In this document: positions 1 to 11,400 of the stretch, piece after piece | Numbering within the stretch: position 1 is the stretch's first letter | Layout: each line of letters begins with the position of its first letter | NCBI RefSeq assembly: GCF_042680125.1 | Contig: NZ_JBHTNY010000008.1 | Length of the DNA stretch: 64,000 bases | Direction: 5' to 3' (one strand) | DNA from: Robinsoniella peoriensis | Lineage (GTDB): Bacteria; Bacillota; Clostridia; Lachnospirales; Lachnospiraceae | The notes under the pieces: model-generated | What the model saw: only the letters and a program-made list of their open reading frames with translations | What the model was told of the DNA's origin: nothing | Databases searched by the model: none | Position numbers and translations under genes: made by a program

Positions 1-1293
1 TGGAGTATATGTTTTTGCTGCTTCATCTGCGGTTGATGTGTATTTATTGGTAAAAGTGGTTCCATCTGTGGATTCTGCGATAATGAACCGTCCAGAATAA
101 GCTGTGCGGTTTGCGCTTGTTCCATCCCGGTAAAAGGAACTAAATGTCACATTACTGGGGGTGAAAACATTACTTATATTTTTGTTTAAGACCAGAGTGT
201 CTGAATCCAGAAAATACACACGTGCCGTAGAACCGCTTGCACCGCCTTTTACTCTTGAGAGTGCAAATCTTTTCGTTATGGTGGCATACCCGGCTCTCGT
301 TGCAACAAAATCAACATATCCGGTATCTACGGTCATTCCAGTGACGGTATATGTTTTTTTGTCAGCAGACTGGGTTCCTGTGACACCGGAAGACGGAGTG
401 GTTGTGATACTGAATGTGCTGGTAATGTCAGAACCATTTTCGTAAATTGACAGCGTAGAGTCAGCACCTGCGTAAGAAGTTATAGTGCCGGCACTATTTG
501 CGGGAAGTGTGTGGCTGTCATTGTTTAGCGCCCCGATAACGGAATGACTGCCGTCACGCAGTTTGGCAATGGTTATGGTATCATATACATCCACGTCATT
601 TGTTACCAGTTTTACTACAGCAATATCATTGAAAAATATAGCATGTGCGGGCTTAACGATTAAGGTTGAGCCGGATATGGTCTGGTTATCAGAAGTAGTC
701 GGATATACAGCAAATGTTCCGTCTGCTTTTTTATACTGCCAGTTTGTGATCGTGACATTACTCAGGTTAGCCGTAAGAGTAATTTGGCTGTCACCCATAA
801 GATTCCCCGCAGAATTATAGAGAAAAACATTTGCGCCATCAATGGAACAGTAATGTAGTTCAACAGCGTTCTGCAGTAGAGAAAATGACAACAGACTCTG
901 TGCATTGACGGTTACCCCCGAATCGGGATCTTTATAGGAAACATAACAGATATAACTCAACAGCCCGCTGGAAACCGTACTCAGCTTATTTTGATTTACG
1001 GTTAGGATTCCTCCAGAAACCGTTTCACCAACAGTTAAATTTCCTTCTGAGCTGGAGCCTTCTCTTCGTTTCCATGTAAGTGCCAGTCCTGATGCATTTA
1101 AAGCCAATGCTTTATCATTTAAATAGATAACAGGTGTCAGCTTTAAATTTGTTGTCTGCCAGTTAGGGGCGTATGAGTTTGAATTTGGATCATAGATTGT
1201 TGATAATGGCAGGTTACTGTTTAAATAAACACTCAGCCTGCCCACATCTTCAATATCAACAACTGTTATTTGATTGCTTGCTTTAATAGACAT
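1..1293 (-). CDS. Phage tail-tip protein with Ig-like regions (3' end outside window)
   Basis: An open frame starts at ATG 1293 and runs off the left window edge, so only the N-terminal 430 or so residues are visible. The start has a T-rich GGAGGTTTAACA-type ribosome site and lies 17 bases after the Tal-like gene. The visible part is rich in Ser, Thr and Asn with recurring beta-rich stretches (WKRREGSS, YICYVSYKD, VTITNWQYKKADGTF) of the kind seen in bacterial Ig-like (Big) domains of tail fibres and host-recognition proteins. Its place right after Dit and Tal fits a baseplate or receptor-binding protein. I cannot assign a receptor or enzymatic domain. Confidence is high for coding, moderate for role. 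Confidence 0.75.
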   Translation of the reverse strand, partial: MSIKASNQITVVDIEDVGRLSVYLNSNLPLSTIYDPNSNSYAPNWQTTNLKLTPVIYLNDKALALNASGLALTWKRREGSSSEGNLTVGETVSGGILTVNQNKLSTVSSGLLSYICYVSYKDPDSGVTVNAQSLLSFSLLQNAVELHYCSIDGANVFLYNSAGNLMGDSQITLTANLSNVTITNWQYKKADGTFAVYPTTSDNQTISGSTLIVKPAHAIFFNDIAVVKLVTNDVDVYDTITIAKLRDGSHSVIGALNNDSHTLPANSAGTITSYAGADSTLSIYENGSDITSTFSITTTPSSGVTGTQSADKKTYTVTGMTVDTGYVDFVATRAGYATITKRFALSRVKGGASGSTARVYFLDSDTLVLNKNISNVFTPSNVTFSSFYRDGTSANRTAYSGRFIIAESTDGTTFTNKYTSTADEAAKTYTP

Positions 1294-1309
1294 TTATTGT
1301 TAAACCTCC

Positions 1310-4300
1310 TTAGGATGTTGTTGTAGCAGCTACTTCGTCGTCCAAGATAAAAGAACAGCGGAATTGCGCTTTTTTAAAGATATCTTCTCTTGTAATATGT
1401 AATGTTCTGGAACCCGCTATGTGCTGCGAATTCCAATAATCATCAAGGTCTGAGTCTGAACTCTGCCTAGACCAGATGAAGTGGGAATCAGGGTAATCAT
1501 TTGTAACATCATTATTTCCACGGTAAAGTGTGACGGTCAGATAGGTATCGATTTGACCGTTCGTAAATATATTTCCATTGGAACTGGACACTTCTAATTT
1601 ATACTGGAGGTTGTCCTCGATTTTTTTGTCTAAGTTAGTTGTTGTGGAAGTAATCGTATCCTGGAACTCTTGGTACTTAATCCCAAACTGGTCACCGTTG
1701 CCATCTAAGATTTCTGTGATGGATACTTTACCGTTTTCATCGGTTTTGACGATTGGGAAATTGAGTTTATTTTTAGAGATTTCATTTTCACCAAGCATAT
1801 CATTCTTAATCAACCCATCACGAATACCAGAAGTAGTGACACCCTTTTCATCAAAAAGCGCTGTTTTTCCATCAACTCCCCGGACAATAAAATTGAAATC
1901 ACCATTTACATCCTGTCCAATCTGAACACGGATATTGCCTTTGTCGTCGTAGAACTGTTGAGTCCCATTTGCAAATGCAATTGAAGGCTGACCAGTGTCA
2001 GAAGATATTAGCGTGATTATTTCTGCTGAGGCTGCATGTGCCATAAGGTCTGCAACCGATATTTTAGCTGCAATCATTTCCTTAATAACGGCATCGCTAA
2101 TATGGACATTGCCCGATGTGAGTTCAATAAAGAAAGCTTCATCACCAATGATCTGACCCGTAACAACTTTTTTAAGTAAGGCCAGATCACCTTTAATTTC
2201 TTTGAAGTCTGCGATATCTCCTATAACAATTCGTGCTGCTATATAGTCAGCATCAATATATTCGCTAAATAGTTTATTGAAACTTGCTTCATCCCCATTG
2301 ATCTGTCCAACGTCTATTTTTGCATACCGTAGATATTCACCTACTAATTTTTGAATCGTAGCAGAAGGAACCTGTAAATTTCCGGTAATGTTCGTTACGG
2401 CATTATTGAACAGGTTATTGGATATCATCTTTTGTAGTAAGGTTGTCAGATACTCTTTGTCATCCTTGCTGTTTCCAGTTCCAAGTGCGACTCCACCACC
2501 AGAAGATCCCCGTTCATTTTCGTTTTGTAGAATCTGTGTCAAATCATTCCTACCAGATCTGCTTGTAATCATATTAGAAAACTCTACGGTTAAATCTGGA
2601 GTAATCGCACAGGGGTTCCATGTCCTGCCGATTAATCTTAACTTAACAGAATAATCATCCCTTATTCCTAAGCGGACAAAATTACCCAGCACAAAAGAAC
2701 TTCGCCAGCATTTAAATTCTTCCAGGCGTAGCAGATTGTCCATTTCAGTTGTAAAGGTGTATTGGGGTTGACTAAGCTCTGAGATTTTGTCAATCGCATC
2801 CTGATACAATGTTTCCTGTACTTTTATGGTATCAAGTGTAGAATCGATAGATGTAGAGACAATATTCGAATTTGTGTACGTTTGATCGTGAATCAGAGTG
2901 TTGTAAATGATATACTCGTCATCAGATGGCTTCCATTTTTCATTTTCAATAGAAACATCTGCGATCATGGCAGTTTTTTGATTTGTAATGTCTTTTTGTT
3001 CTGTTTTTAAAACCTCAATTTCATCTGTTAGTTGTTTTAGTTTGAATAGGAGAGTGCCTTGTGTAGTTTCACTGCCAAGATAACCACTATATTCTACATA
3101 CTTGTCATGCATCCTATTATAAGAATCTTCGTTTGGGTATTTAGCCTTTTCCTCGTCAGTAAGATCAGACCAGGCTTTTTCATATTCAGCAAAATCTTTT
3201 AACTCATTTTCATAGAATTCTTTCTTTGCTTTTAATAATTCAACGCCATATAAATCCCAGTTTGTTTCAAACTCTTTATTGTAGTCGTGTTTATCCTCTT
3301 TGTCTGGGATCATTAGATTATCTATTGCAATCTGAATATTTGGAAGAATATAATCCTTAACCTGGATGTAAGTGTAGTAGCCGCCATATCCATTTGCCTT
3401 ATTATATAGAAGATCCAAGTAACGTTCATGGTCGATAGTGCCATCTATTTTTTTCCAGGGAATATATTCAGGATCTGTACCGTCTGTTGGTTTGGTATAC
3501 TGGGGATCTGGATCGACACTGACTTGAAGACTTGTTAAAAGAGCATTGTAGTACTTCATGTTCTTATTCAGCAGTTCTTCCGTCATGTCATCCCACTGTT
3601 CCCAATTACAACCATCATTCGGCGATCTATGAGTAATGTCTTGTATCTTCGACTCAAGATCCGCGCCCTTAGTAGACAGTTCAATGAAGTCTGGACGTTT
3701 CTTCTCACGATGTGCAATCCAGGCTTTTAATTTCTCTATCAGCTCGGATGACATGTATTTTTCGTTCATAAAGAAAGACAGGTCTTGAATCCATCTTTCG
3801 TTAAAATTTACAGCCCGGATATCCAGGTCATCATCACCGGTTACTGTGAACTGGGTAAATACGCTGTCTTCATCGCAGTTGATCTCAACAGCTTTGGCGA
3901 GGTTACGGTATCCAATAAATACAGTTGTGTCTTCTCCGATTTCTTCTTTGTCGTAAACATTTATCGTTTTGTTTAAAATATCGAAACGGAAGATAAGATC
4001 TAATTTTGGAGCGACTACAGAAGTAAGGAAGGCATAAATATTGGTATTGTCCGCCTCTACAGACATCCGTTTCGCTTCATTGTCTTTCAGAATTTCAGAT
4101 ACAGTACCTATTTTCCATCCAGGCATTTTTTCTAACATAAGATGCAACAGGGATAATTCTGGGTTATCGCTTCGGTACAGAATCATATATTTCTTGGCGA
4201 ATCCAAGTTCATCAACATTGTTTTTAGCTAAATACTCCAATGAGTCTGTAGTACCTTTATTAATTAAAATACCTGTTAAGGCTTTATCCTGAAATTCTTT

Positions 4301-4609
4301 TGAAATATCATATGCCTGGATCGACTTTGTTTCCTGAAATCCATCATTGTTTGTTACCGGTTCCTGCATCTGGAAGAACCCTATATCCTCCAGGTACAAT
4401 TCCATGTAAACCCCCAGATCCTCATATCCGTTGGATAAAATCTCTGTCCCTTCATCTGTAGCAATATAACGGTCAACTATAAAGCTTAGTTCCCAAAAAT
4501 CCTTTAAGTGTTCCGAGCATTGCACGGTATCGATCTGGACACCGTTTAGTTGTGTCATTAATTTATTCCCTGGCTTACATAGATAAATACGTTTTCCGCT
4601 TTCTAACAT
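1310..4609 (-). CDS. Tal-like phage tail protein (tail tip/antireceptor)
   Basis: About 1,099 residues from ATG 4609, which overlaps the Dit stop by 7 bases and has GGTGG upstream; an earlier in-frame start at 4639 would overlap more. The first 300 residues read like the N-terminal hub domain of Gram-positive phage Tal proteins (short beta-rich stretches, WELSFIVDRY, KYMILYRSDN). The middle (roughly 300-640) is charged and helical with coiled-coil character, and the last third has fibre-like repeats around EYIDADYIAARIVIGD and QIIGDEAFFIELTSG, ending in a beta-rich domain. I see no clear peptidase or lysozyme catalytic motif. The gene sits between Dit and the Ig-like tip protein, the usual order of a siphophage baseplate, and matches the SPbeta yomG position. 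Confidence 0.8.
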   Translation of the reverse strand: MLESGKRIYLCKPGNKLMTQLNGVQIDTVQCSEHLKDFWELSFIVDRYIATDEGTEILSNGYEDLGVYMELYLEDIGFFQMQEPVTNNDGFQETKSIQAYDISKEFQDKALTGILINKGTTDSLEYLAKNNVDELGFAKKYMILYRSDNPELSLLHLMLEKMPGWKIGTVSEILKDNEAKRMSVEADNTNIYAFLTSVVAPKLDLIFRFDILNKTINVYDKEEIGEDTTVFIGYRNLAKAVEINCDEDSVFTQFTVTGDDDLDIRAVNFNERWIQDLSFFMNEKYMSSELIEKLKAWIAHREKKRPDFIELSTKGADLESKIQDITHRSPNDGCNWEQWDDMTEELLNKNMKYYNALLTSLQVSVDPDPQYTKPTDGTDPEYIPWKKIDGTIDHERYLDLLYNKANGYGGYYTYIQVKDYILPNIQIAIDNLMIPDKEDKHDYNKEFETNWDLYGVELLKAKKEFYENELKDFAEYEKAWSDLTDEEKAKYPNEDSYNRMHDKYVEYSGYLGSETTQGTLLFKLKQLTDEIEVLKTEQKDITNQKTAMIADVSIENEKWKPSDDEYIIYNTLIHDQTYTNSNIVSTSIDSTLDTIKVQETLYQDAIDKISELSQPQYTFTTEMDNLLRLEEFKCWRSSFVLGNFVRLGIRDDYSVKLRLIGRTWNPCAITPDLTVEFSNMITSRSGRNDLTQILQNENERGSSGGGVALGTGNSKDDKEYLTTLLQKMISNNLFNNAVTNITGNLQVPSATIQKLVGEYLRYAKIDVGQINGDEASFNKLFSEYIDADYIAARIVIGDIADFKEIKGDLALLKKVVTGQIIGDEAFFIELTSGNVHISDAVIKEMIAAKISVADLMAHAASAEIITLISSDTGQPSIAFANGTQQFYDDKGNIRVQIGQDVNGDFNFIVRGVDGKTALFDEKGVTTSGIRDGLIKNDMLGENEISKNKLNFPIVKTDENGKVSITEILDGNGDQFGIKYQEFQDTITSTTTNLDKKIEDNLQYKLEVSSSNGNIFTNGQIDTYLTVTLYRGNNDVTNDYPDSHFIWSRQSSDSDLDDYWNSQHIAGSRTLHITREDIFKKAQFRCSFILDDEVAATTTS

Positions 4610-5403
4610 AGGAAACCACCAACCATTTTCTGTGGGCATTTATATGTGATTTTTACATCTGCATCACCTGTTATTTGAATAACATTTGTTCCCGGCAGCA
4701 ATCGTAGCCAGTAAATATTTCCGACATCCTCCCAGCCCAAATCTTTATAAGAGATAGCGCCTTGCTTTGTATCATCAGTTGGAATGCATAATTTGCAGTC
4801 GAAAGTCATTGGTAACTTGGCATAAGTATGTATATTCATAGAGTTCTCATTGTCGGTTACATTTTTAACTATTATATCTGTAGTTGTTTCCGTTTTAACT
4901 GTCAGAATCGGGTAGACATATTTCTCAGTCTCATCAGAGTTTACATAGATCGTATAAGTTCCAGCGGCTGTAAAATGTTTCTCTTGAGATTTCCACGCAT
5001 ATGGAGAGTCATATTCAAACTGGCAAATAGCACCAATAGGATTAAAAGCTGGTTTAAAACGGACATCAGTAAAAGTTCCTCTGTATATGGTTATTTCATT
5101 ATCAGGTTTTTTGAATTCCAAATATTTTGGTAATTGAGGAGATGTAAGCCAACGATTTATTATTTGTTGCTCATTATTTGTGAAGACACTCTGGTCTTCT
5201 TTTATTAAAGCAAATTCAGGTTTTGGAGTAGATACATATTTTGTGCCATATTGGTTAGGAACACTACGGTTTATTGTAGTCTCCCCTTTTATTGTTTCCC
5301 GTTCAAATCCTGTAAGTTCTTCTGGATAATCGAAGAAACATAAGACCAAAGGAACGGATAGAACAGTGGCACTGGTTTTTTCGTCATATTTAAATTCCAT
5401 CAT
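4603..5403 (-). CDS. Distal tail protein (Dit family)
   Basis: About 267 residues. The start is at one of two adjacent ATGs (5403 or 5400) behind GAAAGGAGGTTC; a longer frame to 5487 has no ribosome site and overlaps the preceding gene. The order of elements is that of siphophage distal tail proteins: a ring-forming N-terminal beta domain (TGFERETIKGETTINRS, GTKYVSTPKPEF), then a galectin-like C-terminal part with SPYAWKSQEKHF and WLRLLPGTNVIQITG, which closely resembles the usual Dit ending. Dit makes the hexameric ring that joins the tail tube to the tip. It lies directly between tape measure and Tal, as expected, and corresponds in position to SPbeta YomH. Confidence 0.85.
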   Translation of the reverse strand: MMEFKYDEKTSATVLSVPLVLCFFDYPEELTGFERETIKGETTINRSVPNQYGTKYVSTPKPEFALIKEDQSVFTNNEQQIINRWLTSPQLPKYLEFKKPDNEITIYRGTFTDVRFKPAFNPIGAICQFEYDSPYAWKSQEKHFTAAGTYTIYVNSDETEKYVYPILTVKTETTTDIIVKNVTDNENSMNIHTYAKLPMTFDCKLCIPTDDTKQGAISYKDLGWEDVGNIYWLRLLPGTNVIQITGDADVKITYKCPQKMVGGFLC

Positions 5404-5424
5404 GAACCTCCTTTCTACGAAATA

Positions 5425-5452
5425 GAAGCTGCCCCTTTGACAGAGCAGCTTC
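5425..5452 (-). terminator. Intergenic hairpin after the tape-measure gene
   Basis: A 10-bp-class stem (GAAGCTGC/GCAGCTTC, loop about 12) lies between the tape-measure stop and the Dit ribosome site on the minus strand. No long T-tract follows, so it may be a processing or partial termination site rather than a full terminator. Confidence 0.5.
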
Positions 5453-5461
5453 CTAATGATT

Positions 5462-8400
5462 TTATAACAATCCGCCTTTTCGGGCATCTTTTGCGATTTC
5501 CTTTATTACTAATTTGCTGATATGTGGTATTTCTTTCTTAATAGCATTTGCGGTATCCTGTGGATTGTTGCTTTGGATATTAAATGCCATATTAACATTT
5601 GGATTTAAGTTAGTAGATTCACGTGGCACTATTTTTGGCATCTTAGGTGTAAACGAATCCGCAAACTGAGCATGAAAAGCTTTCATCGTAAATAAAGCTT
5701 CTGGCAGTATTTTCGTAAAGTCTTGTGTTAAGATGGTTTCACCAGGATTCACAGAGGCAAGCAATGAGTCACCGTTTGAGCGAATTTTCTTCTCAATTAT
5801 TCCGCCTTTAGCGGCACCACCAAGACCAGACCAGTCAAAGTTTCCAGGATCAACACCAAAACTTTCAAGCATTTTCTGAATAGTTTCACCGACTTTTCCA
5901 AAAGAGGAAGTTACGATGTCAGTTGCACCATTAATCAGGTCAGTGATTTTGTCCAGATTCTGTGCAAGGTCTTTGATGTATTTATCGTAGTCCTCCTGCA
6001 ATTCAGTTTTTAACTCGTCCAAACCATCCATCTGAATCTTGATTGTCTGCTCGTGGACGGTATCTTCAATTTCTTCTTCTTTCTCTTTGATCTGTGCATC
6101 CAGTCTTGCTTTTTGCGCCCTGCTTTCTGCATCTGTTACTCCATCAAGTGCAGCTGCTTGGGCTTTTAATTGCTGAAGCTCCTTACTGCTTTTCTTCATG
6201 TTTTTGTCGTAGTTGTAGTAGTCCTCGGTCTTTTGTAACAACTTGTTCCGGGCATCGATGACTTTGAAAATAGCATCAAGTTCAGCTTTGGACTGGCTTT
6301 TCATGATGCTTAAAATAGCTTCTCTTGCATTTCCACCATTTTTGATTGCTTCATTAAGTTCTTCTTGTGCTTTTTTCAGGTCTTCCAGATACTCTTTTTC
6401 AGAATAACCTTCCTGTCCCTTTAGTCCCTCAATCGTTGCAATCTTTTTCTGAATCGTTTGGATATCATCCATGTATGATTCATATTCTTTAATGCTTGTG
6501 GCAAGTTTGGTAATTCCAAAATCAGTCATTTTGCCATCATCGTCAAACATCATCTCATCAGTAATAAGCGAAGCTATTGTACTAAGAGAATTTCTTAAAT
6601 GCTCTGTAACTTCAAGCATTCGTTCAAGATCACGGAAGTATATATCGTTCCGCATTGAATCCTGTAATTCTTCGTTCTCTTTATTCAGGTTGTTGATAGC
6701 TGTATCAGCATCCAGAGCCTCTTGGGTGTACTTTTTAAAATACTCATTGTCAGGATCACCCGCATACTTTTTAGCATTTTCTTCGGCTGCTTTTTTTATT
6801 GCTTTTTGCTTCTCGATCTCTTCATCGTTTTTCTTTATCTGACTTTCGTAATCATCTTTGCTTAAATCTGAACTTTGTGCCTTTTTCAGATTTATGATAC
6901 TTTCCAGGTTTGATTTCTGAGCATCGAGTAATTCCAGTTCCTTTTGCAGTTTTTCTATAGGAAGATTCTCAATCGTGTGGTTCCATTCTTCCTGATTTTG
7001 CTGAGCAGCTCTTATTGCGGCTTCATTTGCTTCAATCTTGGACTGTATTTCCTGATATTTCTCAGAGTTGATATCCAACCCTTTTTGTTGTGCAGCATAT
7101 TCTAAATTTTGAGCCTTAAGGTTTGCCATCTGAGCCACACCATTGGTTTTTAACTTGTTGTAATCATCGGCAGTAGCGAGAATACCTTTCTTTTCTTTTA
7201 AAGAAATATCATCCTGACTTTTATCTGCATCAGCTTTCAGTCTGTCCAAAGAATAACCCATATTCGTTACTTTGATATTTTTCTGGCTGTCTAACAGATT
7301 TTGAATTTCTATTTCCGCATCAGCTGCAGCATTCCCAACACCATCAATATCAGCTTGCCATTTATACCAGTCCTCACTGCCTGCTTTGATTTTCCCTGAC
7401 TTCACCAAAGAATTAAATTGATCCTGCATTGCTTTTTGCTGTGCGGTTAGATTTGTTTTCTCATTTCGTTTGCCAGCTATTTCAGCTTCAAAATCATTTT
7501 CGGTTACTGCTTTACCTTGAGCGACTTTTAATTCTCTGTTTTTAGAAGCTTTATCAGTATTAGAAGAAAGGTATGTTCCTTTAGCTTCATAGAACGCCTT
7601 TACATTTTCCATCTGCTGATTGGCAACATCACCCATTTTTTGAGCAAGTTCTGCCTGAGCCTTGGCAGCATTATCGGCAGCTGTTTTCTGTGCCTTTAAA
7701 GCCTCATTGTTTTTCTTGACCGCTTCATTATAGGCTTTTGCCTTCTTGAGATCATTGCCCTTGAGTCCTTTTGTGCTTACTGTTTTCCCCGCTTCGACTG
7801 CACTTCGCTGAGATTTACTCAGACCTTTAGACTTTAATAATTTATTGGCGGTAGTATCTTTGTTTTTCTTGTTATTAGCTACAATCTTATTATAATTTTT
7901 AGCGTCCTTAAGCGCATTCCCTTCGAGACCTTTTGTACTAACCTTCTTACCTGATTTAACAGCTTTTTGGACAGATTTTCTCTGGGACTTTGACATCTTG
8001 TCATTGAGCAGTTTATTACCGGCTTTAGTCGTTGATTTCTGGTAATCAAGCTGGTGCCCTGTTTTTTTGGCAATAGAAGCTGTTTTCTTTTTTGTGCTCT
8101 GCGCCGTACTGTTTTGCTTTTTCTGAATAGCTACCTCTTTATCAAGGAGCTTATTTGTATATCCATAAGAAGCACCTTTGACATTATCAACCTTGTCCTG
8201 TGCCTTTTGGTATGTCGTATCTGCTTTCTTAAAAGTTTTCTCATCTTTGGATTTCTTACTTACAGACTTATTCCAATCCTCAATTTGTGACAGGAGTTTC
8301 TTATCCTTGATTCCTTTTGTGCTGACTTTCTTGCCTTTTTCGATATTTGAAGTAATCTTTTTCTTAGTAGAAGATTTAACCTTAGACTTTTTGACTTTCT

Positions 8401-11400
8401 TCTCTAATTTGTCACCGATTTTATCATTACTTTTTGTAGACTTATTCAGCGTTGTTTTTGCTTTGTTTCGCGTACTCTTTTTGGCAGACAGATGAACATT
8501 GTCCTCGGTCTGTATCTTTTTAAGCAGATATCCCGTATTTGTATTGCTTCTGGCTTGTACTTTTGCATCCAGCACATCCATATCGTTACCTAACCGCTCC
8601 AGTTTCTTTTCATACGCTTCAATCGGCACATTTGCCCATTGTGTATAAAGTTCCTGCTGTTCCCGGCGAAGTTGAGACACCGCATCTTTGCAGTTTAATG
8701 CTGCTTCATAGTATTTTTTGTACTTGTCGATGTTCTCCTGCAGTTTCTTGCCTTCATCAGTTGAAGTGTCGATGGTGTCAATGGAGTAATCTCCGTCACG
8801 CACTTTCTGCTTCCAGCTTTCATCAAGAGCAACACCGTTGGCAGCATTCATGTAACCTTCGTAACTGCGCTCATTGGCGGAAATCTCGTTTTCTTTTGCT
8901 GTCATTCCACGTTTTAGGCGGCTGGATTTGACCGCTGAGGAAACATAATCTGTAATCGAATCGATGATATTTTTGGTCTTACGTGAGAAGTAACTTAACC
9001 GGGTAGCAAAGTTATCTATTTCTGATGTGGACTCTTTTGTCTTTTCGGTGTTATCTTCTTGTGCCTGAGAGTTTTGGTTGGTTGCCTGTGTGTTCTGCTG
9101 AGTAGACTGCGTATTAGCGGAAGATGATTTGTTTGGTATTCCGCTAGCAAACTGTAGAGAACCCATTCCTGTACTATAAGAAGCGCCAGTTACCTTTCGG
9201 ACTGTTCCATTGGCATGAGAAGAACCACCAATTAGTTTACCCGTTCCAGTAATGTTACCATTTTTGAATAATTCCTGCGTCTGCCTGTGGTTGAAAATGA
9301 TGTCATTTTTTTTCAATTGCATAAAACGTGCGCCTGCCGGTATTAAATGCCATGCACCATCACGGACAAGTAATTCCTGTCCCAGTTCATTAATTAGCGC
9401 CGTCTCATTTTGAGGAAGTCCCCAGGTGCCAGATGCAAAAGAATATCCCTGGGAGGCTGCATATTGAGCCCAGGCATCATTAAATGGAATTGTACCATCT
9501 GCATGAGCAGTACCGTCCGCAACGCCTATTTTAGGAGCACCTAAACCAAGACTGCTTGGCAATCCGCTGACATTTGCAGCAACGTTGATACTCCAAGGCT
9601 GTGCTAATGCACTAAGAATGGAACTGGTAACCCCAAAAGTATCCGCATTTACTGGGATTGTGGCTTGCATTGCGTCGATTGTACTTACGGTCTGGGTTGC
9701 CTTACTTATCGCCTTAGAATCATCAGCATCAATTTTCATAGTAGACTTGCTGGATTCTGCATATTCTTTCGCTTCATCAACCTTTTCTGTGACACCAGAA
9801 ATGTTAGTGTCCAAGCCCAAATTGCTGCTTCCTGACATTAAGGGGTTTATTGTTTCTTTAGCATGAACTTCAAGACTAACAGGATCATTGCCATCCAATA
9901 GCTTCCCAGGATTAATTAGTTTTGCTTCAACAGGCAGTTCAGCTTTTTCCTTTTCTACTTCTTCTTTCGGTTCCTGGGGATTCTCTGTTTCCGTTTCTAC
10001 AGATATCTTAATCTTGGGATTGTCTTTTAAAATCTGATCGATATCTCTTTGAATAGCGGCTGCTACACCCTCTGAATTTTCTCCATAAGTGTCTTCTGAG
10101 AGAATCTTTTCTTTTTCCGCTTGTAGACGTTCATATGTGTGCTTTGCATTTTCGTAGTCTTTGTTATAATCGTCAGCACTTTTATTGATGAGTGCATCCA
10201 GACATTCTTGCGTTTCTTGTATATCCCGTTTATATTGGTTTACCTTTGCACGCTGTTCGTCAAGTGCTGCTTGGTTTTCAACAGTGAATTGAGCGTTTCC
10301 ATTTTCGTCTTTCGTTTCATACTGTCCTGTCTGCTCCATTTCAGCAAGCCGTTTCTCGGCTTCAGCAGCTTCTGTATACAATGTGGTGAGGCGTTCGCTT
10401 GCTTCTTCTGTGGAACGATAGAAGTTATTGTGGGCACCATAATCCTCCAGGCGACCAAACATTGCCAGCATTTCATCAAAGCTCATGCCCATATCCGTTG
10501 CGGATTGTTCCATATCTTTAATGTTAAAAGACCAGCTCTGAGCATCATCGTCAAAGGTAGCTAATTTTTCCCCGGCTTTATCCGTTTTGTTGCTGAGGTC
10601 ATCGAGAAAGTTTAGAACACCTTCGTTTGAATCTGCCGTAAAGTATCGATTGAATTTACCTATGTTCTCATCAAAGTTTTGGACACCATCACTGCCAGTT
10701 GGAGAGATGAATTTGGCAAACTCTTTGAAATCGTCTGTACCAACAAGACCTTTTTCACGAAGTTTTTTAGCCTTTTCACCATATTCAACGAGTTTTGTAT
10801 AAGAATCCCCTGAATTTGCAGAAGAGAATGCTTTATCAATTCCATCTGTGAGGTTAGAATACCAATCGGTCTGGGAAGCCTCTTTTTTCAGATTTGCAAT
10901 GGCATCTCGATATTTCTCTAGTCCAGAGGTGTCTTTCCCAGCTTCATTTAGTGCTTTTATGTTTTCATCTAAGGTGCCTAATATGCCATCAGCTGTTGTG
11001 CCCATTAAATTTGAAATAGCAGTTGCCAAATCATCTGTGGTATCGGTTAATTCAGGGAATTCCGTTAATAGATTCATTAACTCAGAATCTGTAATATTCC
11101 CCGCATTGACTTTACCCATCGCTGTTTTTAATGTGTCCAGTGACTTCTCATAGGAACCCACTTGCTTGCTAAATGAAGTTTCTTTTCCTTCGTCATCAAC
11201 TAATAATTCTGACAGTTTTCTAGGAATTATCTCTGCATCCTTTGCCATATCAGAAGCGACTTGTCCGCTAATAATTCCAGCCTTAACTAAGGTGTCGGTG
11301 AAATTATTAATTTCTGCTTCTGTTGAATCGGCTGTTATACCCCAAGCAGTTGCTAACCCTTGAATTTGATCTTCGCCAGTTTGAATACCATCTGTCAGAA

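Noticed and set aside
1578..1925. 115-residue plus-strand frame in the Tal-like gene
   Set aside because: Antisense shadow; codon pattern belongs to the minus-strand gene.
8539..8931. 130-residue plus-strand frame
   Set aside because: Antisense shadow of the tape-measure gene, His/Cys-rich artefact without start signals.
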